This document shows positions 1 to 7,719 of a stretch of 39,893 bases of DNA, piece after piece (positions within the stretch are counted from its first letter, which is position 1; each line of letters opens with the position of its first letter). The translations under genes and the position numbers were made by a program. Source of the stretch: Collinsella sp. AF23-2 (lineage in GTDB: Bacteria; Actinomycetota; Coriobacteriia; Coriobacteriales; Coriobacteriaceae); the NCBI RefSeq assembly GCF_003459245.1, contig NZ_QRVG01000015.1:1-39893 (forward strand), given 5' to 3'. The notes beneath the pieces are model-generated. The model was given only the letters and a program-made list of their open reading frames with translations. It was not told where the DNA came from and did not search any database.

Positions 1-41
1 GGGCCATTGTGGCTCTTGACAGCGGATTGGGTCATATGAGC

Positions 42-82
42 AAAAAGCCCCCGGAAAGCAAACGAATTGCTTTCCGGGGGCT
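42..82 (-). terminator. Intrinsic terminator of the TetR/DUF5692-like operon
   Basis: A perfect 15-bp stem (46-60 with 68-82) has a 7-nt loop. On the minus strand it is followed by a run of five U (plus-strand A at 42-46). It lies about 70 bp past the stop of the leftward membrane-protein gene, so it most likely ends that transcript. Confidence 0.85.
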
Positions 83-150
83 GCGCATAACGCGAGATTA
101 CGGAGCCAAAGAGACGCGCCTACATCCAAATGCGGACGGCAGCGAGCGCG

Positions 151-1158
151 TTACTCGGCGTGTGCGTAATCCACCTTGGCGCGGCGAGCGGTAGCCTTCT
201 CCCAATCGCTGGTGCCCTCAAAGACATCCTGCTTGTAGGGATTGCGGCCGAGCTTCTTGGCGCGGTAGGCGATGTAGATGATCGCGGCGATGTTGGCGAC
301 CAGTGCGGCGATCGAGACCGCGGTGGCGGCGCCGGGGTCGAGCGTGGAGTGGGTCACAAAGATGGACTCCTCCTGGAAGTACGGGAACACCTGGGCAAAC
401 ATGCACCAAATAGCAAGCGTAAAGGCGCGGTTCTGGATCCAGCCGCCCTTGTTCCAGATAAAGGCGGCGACGGTGGGCGCCAGCAGCAGCGCAAAGCCGC
501 AGAACCAGGAGTGGGTGGGCAGGCAGTTGTAGGTGTAGCAGAAGTTCCAGATATCGTAGGCGATGATGTAGACCCAAGTCATGTCGGGCCACAACATGTC
601 GGTCTGATCCTCGGAGGCGTAGACGCTCCACCAGCCGGTCATGCAGAAGATGTTGATGAGACCGGCGATGCCGTTGAACACGTTGTTCCAGCCGGCAAGC
701 TGCGTGGCACCCTCGGAGGTGACCCAGGTGGACTGGCCCAGGACAAAGAAGTGATAGGCGCTCTCGAAGTCGGACACGACGGCGATCATGATGTTGATGG
801 CGACGATCACAAACGGCCATGCACGGAACCAATGCGCCTTGCCGATCTTGCCCCACTGGTACTTAATGGCAATGAAGCCCCAGCAACCGGCCAGCGCCGC
901 GTACACCTTGGCGTAGTGGAACCAGCTGTTCTGGTACACGTGAGTGGGGTTGGTGAGCGCCCACTCGGCACCCTGCGAAACGCCGACGGCGATGGCGACG
1001 CAATAGATGGTCATGGCCAGCGGAGCCACGCCAAAGATGATTGCCGCGCCCAGCTTGGTGCGGCGGCCGACCTCGTTGAGCACGATGAGGCCAATAAAGA
1101 CCATGGCCCAGCCGGCCCAGTGGATAAGGGTATCGCTACCCCAAACATCGAACAGCAT
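151..1158 (-). CDS. Multi-pass membrane protein, DUF5692-like
   Basis: This 335-residue protein is almost entirely hydrophobic, with about eight or nine predicted membrane helices and a short charged C-terminal tail. It is unusually rich in Trp, Tyr and Phe. I associate this size and composition with the DUF5692 family of Coriobacteriia and some Firmicutes, but that is from memory and the function is unknown. No transport or catalytic motif stands out. The start is the ATG with an AAAGGAG Shine-Dalgarno sequence about 7 nt upstream. It follows the TetR gene by 63 bp on the same strand and ends at a strong terminator, so the two are probably one transcript. The likely role is a membrane partner or transporter controlled by the local TetR protein. 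Confidence 0.75.
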   Translation of the reverse strand: MLFDVWGSDTLIHWAGWAMVFIGLIVLNEVGRRTKLGAAIIFGVAPLAMTIYCVAIAVGVSQGAEWALTNPTHVYQNSWFHYAKVYAALAGCWGFIAIKYQWGKIGKAHWFRAWPFVIVAINIMIAVVSDFESAYHFFVLGQSTWVTSEGATQLAGWNNVFNGIAGLINIFCMTGWWSVYASEDQTDMLWPDMTWVYIIAYDIWNFCYTYNCLPTHSWFCGFALLLAPTVAAFIWNKGGWIQNRAFTLAIWCMFAQVFPYFQEESIFVTHSTLDPGAATAVSIAALVANIAAIIYIAYRAKKLGRNPYKQDVFEGTSDWEKATARRAKVDYAHAE

Positions 1159-1221
1159 GCTGCTCTCCTTTCACACGCCCGCGGCCCCTCTTCTGATCGC
1201 GGGCAGTTTGGCCAAATGTCG

Positions 1222-1884
1222 TCAGTTCTGGGGCTTGCGCTCCGGATACTTGGCGGTATAGCCCTCGATGTGGAGCGTCGAGGCGATAATCTCCTTGACC
1301 GTCTCGTCGGGCACATCGGGGTGCGTGCGGATATACATCAACAGTCCCATGATGAGGGTGTAGAACGTCTCGTAGACATGGTCGATGCGTAGCTCATGAT
1401 GGGCGACAAAATCCACCACGGTGGTGTCGCAGATATACTGCGCCACGCGCTGGACCACGTTGTGCAAAAAGCCGCCGTAGAGCGCGCCGCTGCTCGAGGT
1501 GAGCGTGCTTGGCAGCTCGTGGCCGCTCACGACCAGGTGCTTAAAGAGTGGGGCGACGGTGTCGAGTGCGCCTTCGATGTCGCCAACCGTGCGGCTGGCG
1601 TTCCACTGCTCGAGCTCGGCGATAAAACCGTCGATCGCTTCGTCCATCACGGCGGTGACGGCGGCGTCCATATCGGCGAAGTAGTGGTAGAACAGCGAGC
1701 GCGTGCAGCCGGCTCGCTTGGTCACGGCCGAGACAGATAGATGAGACACGCCCAGCTCGGAGCTCACGGTGCGCACGGCATCGAGGATCTCGCGACGGCG
1801 TTCGTCGCCCGTCAAGCGCTTTGCCGTGCTGTCGGGCGCGGGGACGGCGTCGGCCACAGAGGTGTTCGCTGCGTTACTGCTCAT
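1222..1884 (-). CDS. TetR/AcrR-family transcriptional regulator
   Basis: The 220-residue protein has an N-terminal TetR HTH at about residues 20-70, with the typical VSAVTKRAGCTRSLFYHYF recognition region. A long helical ligand-binding domain of unknown specificity follows. The ATG at 1884 is chosen because AAAGGCGG lies 8 nt upstream; an in-frame ATG at 1902 has no ribosome binding site. The gene is divergent from the Fe-S/FAD oxidoreductase at 2073, and the intergenic DNA holds two TTGAC-type inverted repeats. It therefore probably represses itself with the downstream membrane gene, and also the divergent oxidoreductase. The inducer cannot be deduced. Confidence 0.93.
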   Translation of the reverse strand: MSSNAANTSVADAVPAPDSTAKRLTGDERRREILDAVRTVSSELGVSHLSVSAVTKRAGCTRSLFYHYFADMDAAVTAVMDEAIDGFIAELEQWNASRTVGDIEGALDTVAPLFKHLVVSGHELPSTLTSSSGALYGGFLHNVVQRVAQYICDTTVVDFVAHHELRIDHVYETFYTLIMGLLMYIRTHPDVPDETVKEIIASTLHIEGYTAKYPERKPQN

Positions 1885-1943
1885 GTGTTTGCCGCCTTTC
1901 ATCCGTTTGAGCCTGACCGTTCGCCTAACAGTCTTGAATATTG

Positions 1944-1958
1944 TTGACGGTTCGTCAA
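1944..1958. promoter_or_regulatory. Candidate TetR operator 1
   Basis: Inverted repeat TTGACG-GTT-CGTCAA with perfect 6-bp arms, 60 bp upstream of the TetR start. Its size and symmetry suit a TetR-family dimer. It shares the TTGAC/GTCAA arms with operator 2, which makes both more credible. Confidence 0.6.
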
Positions 1959-1966
1959 TACTGTTT

Positions 1967-1981
1967 TTGACACAATGTCAA
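1967..1981. promoter_or_regulatory. Candidate TetR operator 2
   Basis: Inverted repeat TTGACA-CAA-TGTCAA with perfect 6-bp arms. Its centre is 23 bp from that of operator 1, about two helical turns, so two dimers could bind the same DNA face. It lies about 90 bp before the oxidoreductase start, placing it to control both divergent promoters. Confidence 0.6.
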
Positions 1982-2072
1982 CAATAACGGGTGAACGGCG
2001 TGGGAGCATGTCGAGCCCGTAAAAAGAGGGGCGCTGCGTGCCTGCCAGGCTGCGGCAAGAGAAGGGACGACT

Positions 2073-4850
2073 ATGATTCTCAACGGACCGGGGATTAGTT
2101 ACACCGAGCCCGATATCGGTGCGGAGTTTGTGCCGCCGATACCGGAGCATCCGCGCGAGGCCATCGTCAAACTGTGTGAGCACTGCACCAACCGCCTGTT
2201 GCACCGCGACGAGCTGCTGGGCTACGAGTACTGGTCGTTTGCCGAGGCCGCAACCGACGAGCAGGCCGAAGTGCTCTGCAAGATGAAGATGCGCCGTCCC
2301 TATACGCTGCCCGAGATGGTCAAGCTCACCGGCATGCCCGAGGCCGATATCGAAAAAATGCTCGACGACATGAGCTACACGGGTCTGCTCGAGTACAACT
2401 GGGAAAACCCCGAGCGCGCCAAGCAGTGGGTGCTGCCCATGCTGGTGCCGGGTTCCGCCGAGTTCCTCAACATGCGCGTGAGCCAGCTCGAGGAGCATCC
2501 GGTCTATGCCAAGTTCTTTGAGCAGGCGTCCAAGGGGCCGCTGTCCAAGGCCACGCCGATGGTGCCGCCCGGCGGTGCCGGCATTGGCATGCATGTCATT
2601 CCGGTCGAGAAGGCCATCGATGCTGCGAGCACCTCGGTGCCGATCGAGCATATCGAGCATTGGCTCGACAAATACGAGGGTAAGTATGCCGCCAGCACCT
2701 GCAGCTGCCGCGCGAGCCGTCGCGTGATGGGAGAGGGCTGCGCCGACGACCCGGCCGATTGGTGCATCGCCGTGGGCGATATGGCCGACTACGTGGTCGA
2801 GACCGACCGCGGCCATTATGTGACGCGCGAGGAGGTCTACGACATCCTGCTCCAGGCCGAGGACAACGGCTTTGTGCACCAGATCACCAACATCGACGGT
2901 GAGAACAAAATCTTCGCCATCTGCAACTGCAACGTCAACGTGTGCTACGCCCTGCGCACTTCGCAGCTGTTCAACACGCCCAACCTGTCGCGCTCAGCCT
3001 ATGTCGCCAAGGTCGAGAAGGACAAGTGCGTGGCCTGCGGTCGCTGCGTTGAGGTGTGTCCGGCCGGCGCCGCCAAACTGGGCCAGAAGCTCTGCAGCAA
3101 AAAGGCCGGCGGCCGCGTGCCCGAGTATCCGCGCCAGGAGCTGCCCGATGCCACCAAGTGGGATCACACCAAGTGGTCGCCCAACTACCGCAACGACAAC
3201 CGCATCGAGACGCACGAGTCTGGCACCGCGCCCTGCAAGACGGCTTGTCCCGCTCACGTTGCCGTTCAGGGCTACTTAAAGCTTGCGGCGCAGGGCCGCT
3301 ACGACGAGGCTCTGGCGCTCATCAAGCGCGAGAACCCGCTGCCCGCTATCTGCGGCCGTGTGTGCAACCGCCGCTGCGAGGATGCCTGCACCCGCGGTCG
3401 CGTGGACGAGGCCGTGGCTATCGATGAGGTCAAGAAGTTTATCGCCCAGCGCGATCTGGATGCCGCGACTCGCTATGTCCCGCCAGTGGTGACCCCGACG
3501 CGTGCCGGCGGCTTCGACCAGAAGATCGCCATCATCGGCGCCGGTCCGGCCGGCCTGTCCTGCGCTTTCTACCTGGCCGAGAAGGGCTACAAGCCCGTCG
3601 TGTTCGAGAAAAACGAGCGCCCGGGCGGCATGCTCACCTACGGCATTCCCAGCTTTAAGCTGCAGAAGGATGTTATCGAGGCCGAGGTCGAGGTCATTCG
3701 CCTGATGGGTGCCGAGTTCCGCTATGGCGTGGAAGTCGGTCGCGACGTGACGCTCGACGAGCTGCGCGCGCAGGGCTTTAAGGCCTTCTACGTGGCCATT
3801 GGCTGCCAGGGCGGCCGCCTTGCCGGCATTCCGGGCGAGGATGCCGAGGATGTGACCGTGGCCGTCGACTTCCTTCGCGAGGTTAACAGCGGCAAGATCG
3901 ACGCGCTGCCCGGGCGCACCATCGTGGTGGGCGGCGGCAACGTGGCCATCGACGTCGCGCGCAACGCCTGCCGTCTGGGTTCCGAGCACGTTGAGATGTT
4001 CTGCCTGGAGAGCGAGGCCCAGATGCCTGCCAGCGAGGAGGAGCGTCGCGAGGCCATTGAGGACGGCGCGCACATTAGCTGCGGCTGGGGCCCCAAGGAG
4101 ATTCACCTGGACGAGGCCGGTCGTGTGTGCGGTATCACCTTCAAGCGCTGCACGCGTGTCGTTGACGACGAGGGCCGTTTTGCGCCCGAGTATGACGAGA
4201 ACGACTTGCGCCGTGTCGATGCCGACCGTGTCGTCATGTCGATTGGCCAGTCCATTGTGTGGGGCGACCTGCTGGCTGGCTCCAAGGTGGAGCTCGGCCG
4301 CGGCCAGGGTGCCCTTGCCGATCCGCAGACGTACCAGACCGCCGAGCCCGACATCTTTGTGGGCGGCGACGTCTACACTGGCCCCAGCTTTGCCATCGAT
4401 GCCATTGCCGCCGGTCACGAGGCCGCGGTGTCCATCCATCGCTTTGTGCAGCCGGGCTCCACGCTCACCATCGGCCGCAACCAGCGCCGCTACACCGCGC
4501 TTGACCGCGACGATGCCGTGATCGAAAGCTACGACAACGCGAGCCGCGAGGTTGCGCATGTGGACCGCGAACGCGAGAAGGCCGCGCCGTTTAGCGAGTA
4601 CGTCGAGACCTTTACCGAGGAACAGGTGCGCGCCGAGACCGCTCGCTGCCTGGGCTGCGGCGCCTCGATCGTCGACCCCAACAAGTGTATTGGCTGCGGT
4701 CTGTGCACCACCAAGTGCGCGTTCGACGCCATCCATCTGGATCGCGACCGCCCCGAGTGCTCAACGATGGTCAAATACGAGCAAAAGCTCCCAAGCCTGG
4801 GCAAGTACGCGCTCAAGCGCGCCATTAAGATCAAATTCGGGAAGAAGTAA
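2073..4850 (+). CDS. Large Fe-S/FAD oxidoreductase with GltD-like core
   Basis: The 925-residue modular protein begins with a roughly 310-residue Cys-containing domain (CSCR near 209; CNCNVNVC near 284-291). A ferredoxin-type CVACGRCVEVCP follows near 319. The core resembles the small subunit of glutamate synthase: an Fe-S entry domain with CKTACPAH near 388 and CGRVCNRRCEDAC near 427, an FAD site GAGPAGLS near 488, an NAD(P) site GGGNVAID near 619, and a C-terminal FAD closure GGDVYTGPSFAIDAI near 767. A second ferredoxin motif, CIGCGLCTTKC, ends the protein near 871. It is cytoplasmic. The family passes electrons between NAD(P)H and Fe-S partners, but the substrate is unknown. No glutamate synthase large subunit is nearby. 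A GAAGGGA ribosome site precedes the ATG. It is probably controlled by the divergent TetR regulator. Confidence 0.9.
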   Translation: MILNGPGISYTEPDIGAEFVPPIPEHPREAIVKLCEHCTNRLLHRDELLGYEYWSFAEAATDEQAEVLCKMKMRRPYTLPEMVKLTGMPEADIEKMLDDMSYTGLLEYNWENPERAKQWVLPMLVPGSAEFLNMRVSQLEEHPVYAKFFEQASKGPLSKATPMVPPGGAGIGMHVIPVEKAIDAASTSVPIEHIEHWLDKYEGKYAASTCSCRASRRVMGEGCADDPADWCIAVGDMADYVVETDRGHYVTREEVYDILLQAEDNGFVHQITNIDGENKIFAICNCNVNVCYALRTSQLFNTPNLSRSAYVAKVEKDKCVACGRCVEVCPAGAAKLGQKLCSKKAGGRVPEYPRQELPDATKWDHTKWSPNYRNDNRIETHESGTAPCKTACPAHVAVQGYLKLAAQGRYDEALALIKRENPLPAICGRVCNRRCEDACTRGRVDEAVAIDEVKKFIAQRDLDAATRYVPPVVTPTRAGGFDQKIAIIGAGPAGLSCAFYLAEKGYKPVVFEKNERPGGMLTYGIPSFKLQKDVIEAEVEVIRLMGAEFRYGVEVGRDVTLDELRAQGFKAFYVAIGCQGGRLAGIPGEDAEDVTVAVDFLREVNSGKIDALPGRTIVVGGGNVAIDVARNACRLGSEHVEMFCLESEAQMPASEEERREAIEDGAHISCGWGPKEIHLDEAGRVCGITFKRCTRVVDDEGRFAPEYDENDLRRVDADRVVMSIGQSIVWGDLLAGSKVELGRGQGALADPQTYQTAEPDIFVGGDVYTGPSFAIDAIAAGHEAAVSIHRFVQPGSTLTIGRNQRRYTALDRDDAVIESYDNASREVAHVDREREKAAPFSEYVETFTEEQVRAETARCLGCGASIVDPNKCIGCGLCTTKCAFDAIHLDRDRPECSTMVKYEQKLPSLGKYALKRAIKIKFGKK

Positions 4851-4897
4851 GAAACGCAACAAGCAGGAGAACGGCGCAGAGAGCGGTTGGACAGCGA

Positions 4898-4995
4898 GCG
4901 AGTCCCAGGCGTGGCGAGGTGCCTTGAAAGAGGAGGGCATAGGGCTTTTGCCCATGCCCGACGATTGAAAGGCAGATCGCCCGTCTGGGGCTCGC
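4898..4995 (+). ncRNA. Highly structured RNA element before hypA (unassigned)
   Basis: The 194-bp gap between the oxidoreductase and hypA folds into one long arm. P1 is 11 bp (4898-4908 with 4985-4995). P2 is 5 bp (4913-4917 with 4977-4981). A 2x2 G/A loop follows. P3 is 6 bp (4920-4925 with 4969-4974). Next is a symmetric 9x9 purine-rich loop (GAAAGAGGA facing GACGATTGA) that could form sheared G-A pairs at both ends, then a terminal hairpin (4935-4940 with 4954-4959, and 4942-4945 with 4950-4953, UUUU loop). Pairings were read by eye. The regular helices and G-A-rich loops suggest an aptamer. I could not match it to a riboswitch class; Moco-type and Collinsella-1 RNAs are the families to test first. 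Confidence 0.55.
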
Positions 4996-5010
4996 GCAGC
5001 GTCAAGCCGA

Positions 5011-5032
5011 CCGCCGTTCGGTAGAACGGCGG
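5011..5032 (+). promoter_or_regulatory. Hairpin abutting the hypA ribosome binding site
   Basis: A perfect 9-bp stem (5011-5019 with 5024-5032) has a GGUA loop and ends directly next to the AAGGA Shine-Dalgarno of hypA (5033-5037). There is no U-tract, so it is not an obvious terminator. It may limit ribosome access and act as the expression platform of the RNA element just upstream. Confidence 0.5.
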
Positions 5033-5044
5033 AAGGAATTAAAA

Positions 5045-5473
5045 GTGCACGAGATCGGGATTGTTTATCACATCATTCGTGATGTCGAGAATGTGGCGCG
5101 CGCCAATGGCGTGAGTCGCGTTTCGAGCGTGACGCTGCTCCTGGGCGAGGTCTCGGGCGTCGTTCCCGATCTGCTGCTTGATGCTTGGCGCTGGGCGGCA
5201 GATAAAAAGCCTATCACGCAGGGCGCGGAGCTTATTGTGGAGCCTGTCGAGGCCGTGACGCATTGCGAGGCGTGCGGCTGCGACTACGCGACGGTCGAGC
5301 ACGGCAAGACCTGCCCCCATTGCGGTAGCGGCGAGACCTATCTGCTGCAGGGCCAGGAGGTCATGATCAAGCAGATCGAGACCTCCGACGAGGACCCGAC
5401 AGACGCTGCCCCCGACGGCCTATCCGATGCCCCCGATGCCGTCGACGCCGCCAACCCCCTCCACATCGCCTAA
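5045..5473 (+). CDS. hypA: Hydrogenase/urease nickel metallochaperone HypA
   Basis: The 142-residue HypA/HybF protein starts with the nickel-binding Met-His-Glu (MHEIGIV). It carries a zinc site made of two CxxC pairs, CEAC and CPHC, at about residues 75-95. The start is GTG with AAGGA 7 nt upstream; it must be GTG because the family needs the MHE N-terminus. HypA delivers Ni(II), with HypB, to [NiFe]-hydrogenase precursors in the cytoplasm. The last 25-30 residues are an Asp/Ala/Pro-rich tail beyond the usual family end. No other hyp or hydrogenase gene is in the window, so this copy stands alone behind the oxidoreductase and a structured RNA, which suggests metal- or redox-linked regulation. 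Confidence 0.93.
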   Translation: MHEIGIVYHIIRDVENVARANGVSRVSSVTLLLGEVSGVVPDLLLDAWRWAADKKPITQGAELIVEPVEAVTHCEACGCDYATVEHGKTCPHCGSGETYLLQGQEVMIKQIETSDEDPTDAAPDGLSDAPDAVDAANPLHIA

Positions 5474-5480
5474 CTTAGTC

Positions 5481-5553
5481 GTTGGGGACGTTCTTAAACG
5501 ACTAGTCGAAAAAGAACGTCCCCAATGACTAGCCATTTAAGAACGTCCCCAAT
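5481..5553. repeat. GGGGACGTTCTT inverted/direct repeat, probable terminator
   Basis: Three copies of a 15-bp unit occur: GTTGGGGACGTTCTT at 5481-5495, then its reverse complement (AAGAACGTCCCCAAT, one end base differing) at 5512-5526 and 5539-5553. Copies 1 and 2 can form a long hairpin after the hypA stop and could end transcription. The exact third copy suggests a dispersed repeat family rather than only a terminator. Confidence 0.7.
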
Positions 5554-5876
5554 AACTACTTTGCTAGAGCATATCGCTCGCCATTAGTCAAGGCATAGCT
5601 GTTTAAACGAAATAGCCTCGGTCTCAGCACGTTTGCATCTGTTTAAAAGCGGTAATAATGACAGCATGCGCATATCCGTCGTGTAAGTATTGGTTGGGTA
5701 TCAGTTATCAGCGGCAGATCAGCCAATGATGCTGGAATGTAATCAACTTGTAACAAATTAAGACGTTTAAACAAATAATGCTACCTTTTGCAGTTTTTCA
5801 AACAATTCTGCTGTATTTGCAGCTATACTCCATAACTGTCGTGTAGGAATTACGTAGACAAAAAGGAGGTTATGTG
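5554..5876 (+). promoter_or_regulatory. PTS operon upstream region with three GTTTAAAC-type sites
   Basis: This AT-rich stretch has no credible ORF. It holds GTTTAAAC at 5601-5608 and 5765-5772, and GTTTAAAA at 5641-5648. The 8-bp palindrome is rare in such GC-rich DNA and may be an operator for a PTS regulator. A possible -10 (TATACT, 5824-5829) has only a weak -35. A strong AAAGGAGG ribosome site sits at 5862-5869. I see no convincing sigma-54 -24/-12 promoter and no cre site. Confidence 0.45.
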
Positions 5877-6866
5877 ATGGTAAGTATTGTTCTTGCTAGC
5901 CATGGTGACTTGGCGGCTGGAATCAAGCAGACGGGCTCGATGGTCTTTGGCGATCAGCCGTCTGTAGCCGTGGTCTCGCTCGAGCCGAGCATGGGCCCCG
6001 ACGACTTCCGAGCCAAGGTCGAGGAAGCAGTCGCTTCCTTCGAGGACCAGGAGCAGGTGCTCTTCCTCGTTGATCTGTGGGGCGGCACGCCCTTCAACCA
6101 GATCAGCGGTCTCATCGAGGGCCATGATTCCTGGGCTATCGTCACCGGTGTCAACCTGCCTATGCTCATCGAGGCATATTCGCAGCGCTTTGACGCAAAG
6201 AACACTGCACATGCGATCGCAAAACATCTCGTGACTGAGGCTAAGGCCGGCGTGCGCGTCAAGCCCGAGTCTCTGGAGCCCGAGGAGAAGAAGCCGGCTG
6301 CGGCCGCCGCTGCTCCTGCGGGTGCCATTCCTCCGGGAACGGTGATCGGCGACGGGCACATCAAGATCGCCCACGTCCGTATCGACACGCGTCTGCTGCA
6401 TGGTCAGGTGGCCACCACGTGGACCAAGCAGATCAACCCCAACCGCATCATCGTGGTCTCCGACGGCGTTGCTCACGACGAGCTCCGCAAGACCATGATC
6501 GAGCAGGCTGCCCCTCCGGGAGTCCATGCCAACGTCGTGCCCATCAAGAAGATGGCCGAGGTCGTCAAGGACACGCGCTTTGGCGACACCAAGGCGATGC
6601 TGCTGTTCGAGAACCCGCAGGATCTGCTCAGGGCCATCGAGGCCGGCGTCGACATCAAGGAAGCCAACATCGGTTCCATGGCCCACTCCAAGGGCAAGGT
6701 CGTCGTCACTAACGCTGTCGCTATGGGCGATGACGACGTCAAGACCATCGAGGCTCTCAAGGCCAAGGGCGTCAAGTTCGAGGTCCGCAAGGTTCCTTCG
6801 GATTCCTCCGAGGATCTCGACGCCATGTTGAAGAAAGCAAAGGCCGAACTGGCCGCTCAAGCATAG
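5877..6866 (+). CDS. manX: Mannose-family PTS EIIAB component
   Basis: This 329-residue fusion has two domains. The EIIA domain (about 1-135) has the phosphoryl-accepting His in ASHGDLA at residue 9. An Ala/Pro-rich linker (about 139-158) leads to the EIIB domain, with its active-site His in DTRLLHGQV near residue 175. Phosphate passes from HPr to EIIA, to EIIB, to the incoming sugar. The protein is cytoplasmic and docks on the EIIC/EIID membrane complex encoded next. The ATG at 5877 is preferred over GTG at 5874 because it is 7 nt from AAAGGAGG. The Man family takes mannose, glucose, fructose, sorbose, N-acetylgalactosamine and others; the substrate cannot be fixed from sequence. Confidence 0.93.
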   Translation: MVSIVLASHGDLAAGIKQTGSMVFGDQPSVAVVSLEPSMGPDDFRAKVEEAVASFEDQEQVLFLVDLWGGTPFNQISGLIEGHDSWAIVTGVNLPMLIEAYSQRFDAKNTAHAIAKHLVTEAKAGVRVKPESLEPEEKKPAAAAAAPAGAIPPGTVIGDGHIKIAHVRIDTRLLHGQVATTWTKQINPNRIIVVSDGVAHDELRKTMIEQAAPPGVHANVVPIKKMAEVVKDTRFGDTKAMLLFENPQDLLRAIEAGVDIKEANIGSMAHSKGKVVVTNAVAMGDDDVKTIEALKAKGVKFEVRKVPSDSSEDLDAMLKKAKAELAAQA

Positions 6867-6884
6867 TAAAGGAGGGTCCGATAC

Positions 6885-7703
6885 ATGTCTGCAATCACTA
6901 TTCTGCTTGTTGCGATTGTCGCGTTGCTTGCCGGTATGGAAGGCATTCTGGATGAGTTCCAGTTCCATCAGCCGCTCGTGGCATGCACGCTTATCGGTCT
7001 CGTAACCGGTCACCTTCAGGAGGGCATCCTCCTGGGCGGTTCGCTCCAGATGATGGCCCTTGGCTGGGCTAACGTCGGCGCCGCCGTCGCGCCTGACGCC
7101 GCTCTGGCCTCGGTCGCTTCTTCGATCATCATGGTGCTCGCCCTCAACGGTGGCGCCACCGATTCGGCCAAGGCCGTTACCGCCGCCATCGCCGTCGCCG
7201 TCCCGCTGTCGGTCGCTGGTCTGTTCCTGACCATGATCTGCCGTACCCTGGCTACCGCTATGGTTCACGGCATGGACGCCTGCGCCGAGAAGGGCGACTT
7301 CGCCGGCATCGAGCGTTGGCAGTACGCCGGCATCCTCATGCAGGGTGTTCGTATCGCCATCCCGGCAGTACTTCTGTGCATCATCCCGGCCGAGGCTGTT
7401 ACCAACGCGCTTAACGCTATGCCCGATTGGCTGTCCGGCGGCATGGCTGTCGGCGGCGGCATGGTCGCTTCCGTCGGTTACGCCATGGTCATCAACATGA
7501 TGGCCACCAAGGAGACCTGGCCGTTCTTCATCCTCGGCTTTGTCCTTGCTGCCATCCCTCAGCTCACGCTGATCGCCCTTGGCCTCATCGGCATCTCCCT
7601 TGCCCTCATCTACCTTGGCCTTAAGGATCTGGCCAAGCAGGGTGGCGGCATGGGCGGTGGCTCCGGTGACCCGCTCGGCGACATTCTGAACGATTACGAG
7701 TAG
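6885..7703 (+). CDS. manY: Mannose-family PTS EIIC membrane component
   Basis: The 272-residue integral membrane protein has the typical EIIC opening (an N-terminal helix followed by LDEFQFHQPLVACTLIGLVTG) and about seven or eight further helices. With EIID it forms the sugar channel across the cytoplasmic membrane. An AAAGGAGGG site precedes the ATG. It begins 18 bp after EIIAB and is followed 16 bp later by EIID. The C-terminus has a Gly-rich GGGMGGGSGDPLGD stretch facing the cytoplasm. Confidence 0.93.
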   Translation: MSAITILLVAIVALLAGMEGILDEFQFHQPLVACTLIGLVTGHLQEGILLGGSLQMMALGWANVGAAVAPDAALASVASSIIMVLALNGGATDSAKAVTAAIAVAVPLSVAGLFLTMICRTLATAMVHGMDACAEKGDFAGIERWQYAGILMQGVRIAIPAVLLCIIPAEAVTNALNAMPDWLSGGMAVGGGMVASVGYAMVINMMATKETWPFFILGFVLAAIPQLTLIALGLIGISLALIYLGLKDLAKQGGGMGGGSGDPLGDILNDYE

Positions 7704-7719
7704 GAGGGGAGTGATACAT

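Noticed and set aside
130..1392. 420-codon plus-strand frame opposite the DUF5692-like and TetR genes
   Set aside because: Antisense shadow crossing two real genes and the gap between them.
3276..4736. Long minus-strand frame opposite the oxidoreductase
   Set aside because: High-GC shadow; the plus strand carries all FAD, NAD(P) and Fe-S motifs.
4898..5032. Direct assignment to the Moco, cobalamin or NiCo riboswitch
   Set aside because: I could not place the conserved bases of any of these classes by eye; the cobalamin box is absent. Left unassigned.
5554..5876. Sigma-54 promoter with LevR-type control of the PTS
   Set aside because: No GG-N10-GC promoter element was found and no LevR-like activator is encoded in the window.
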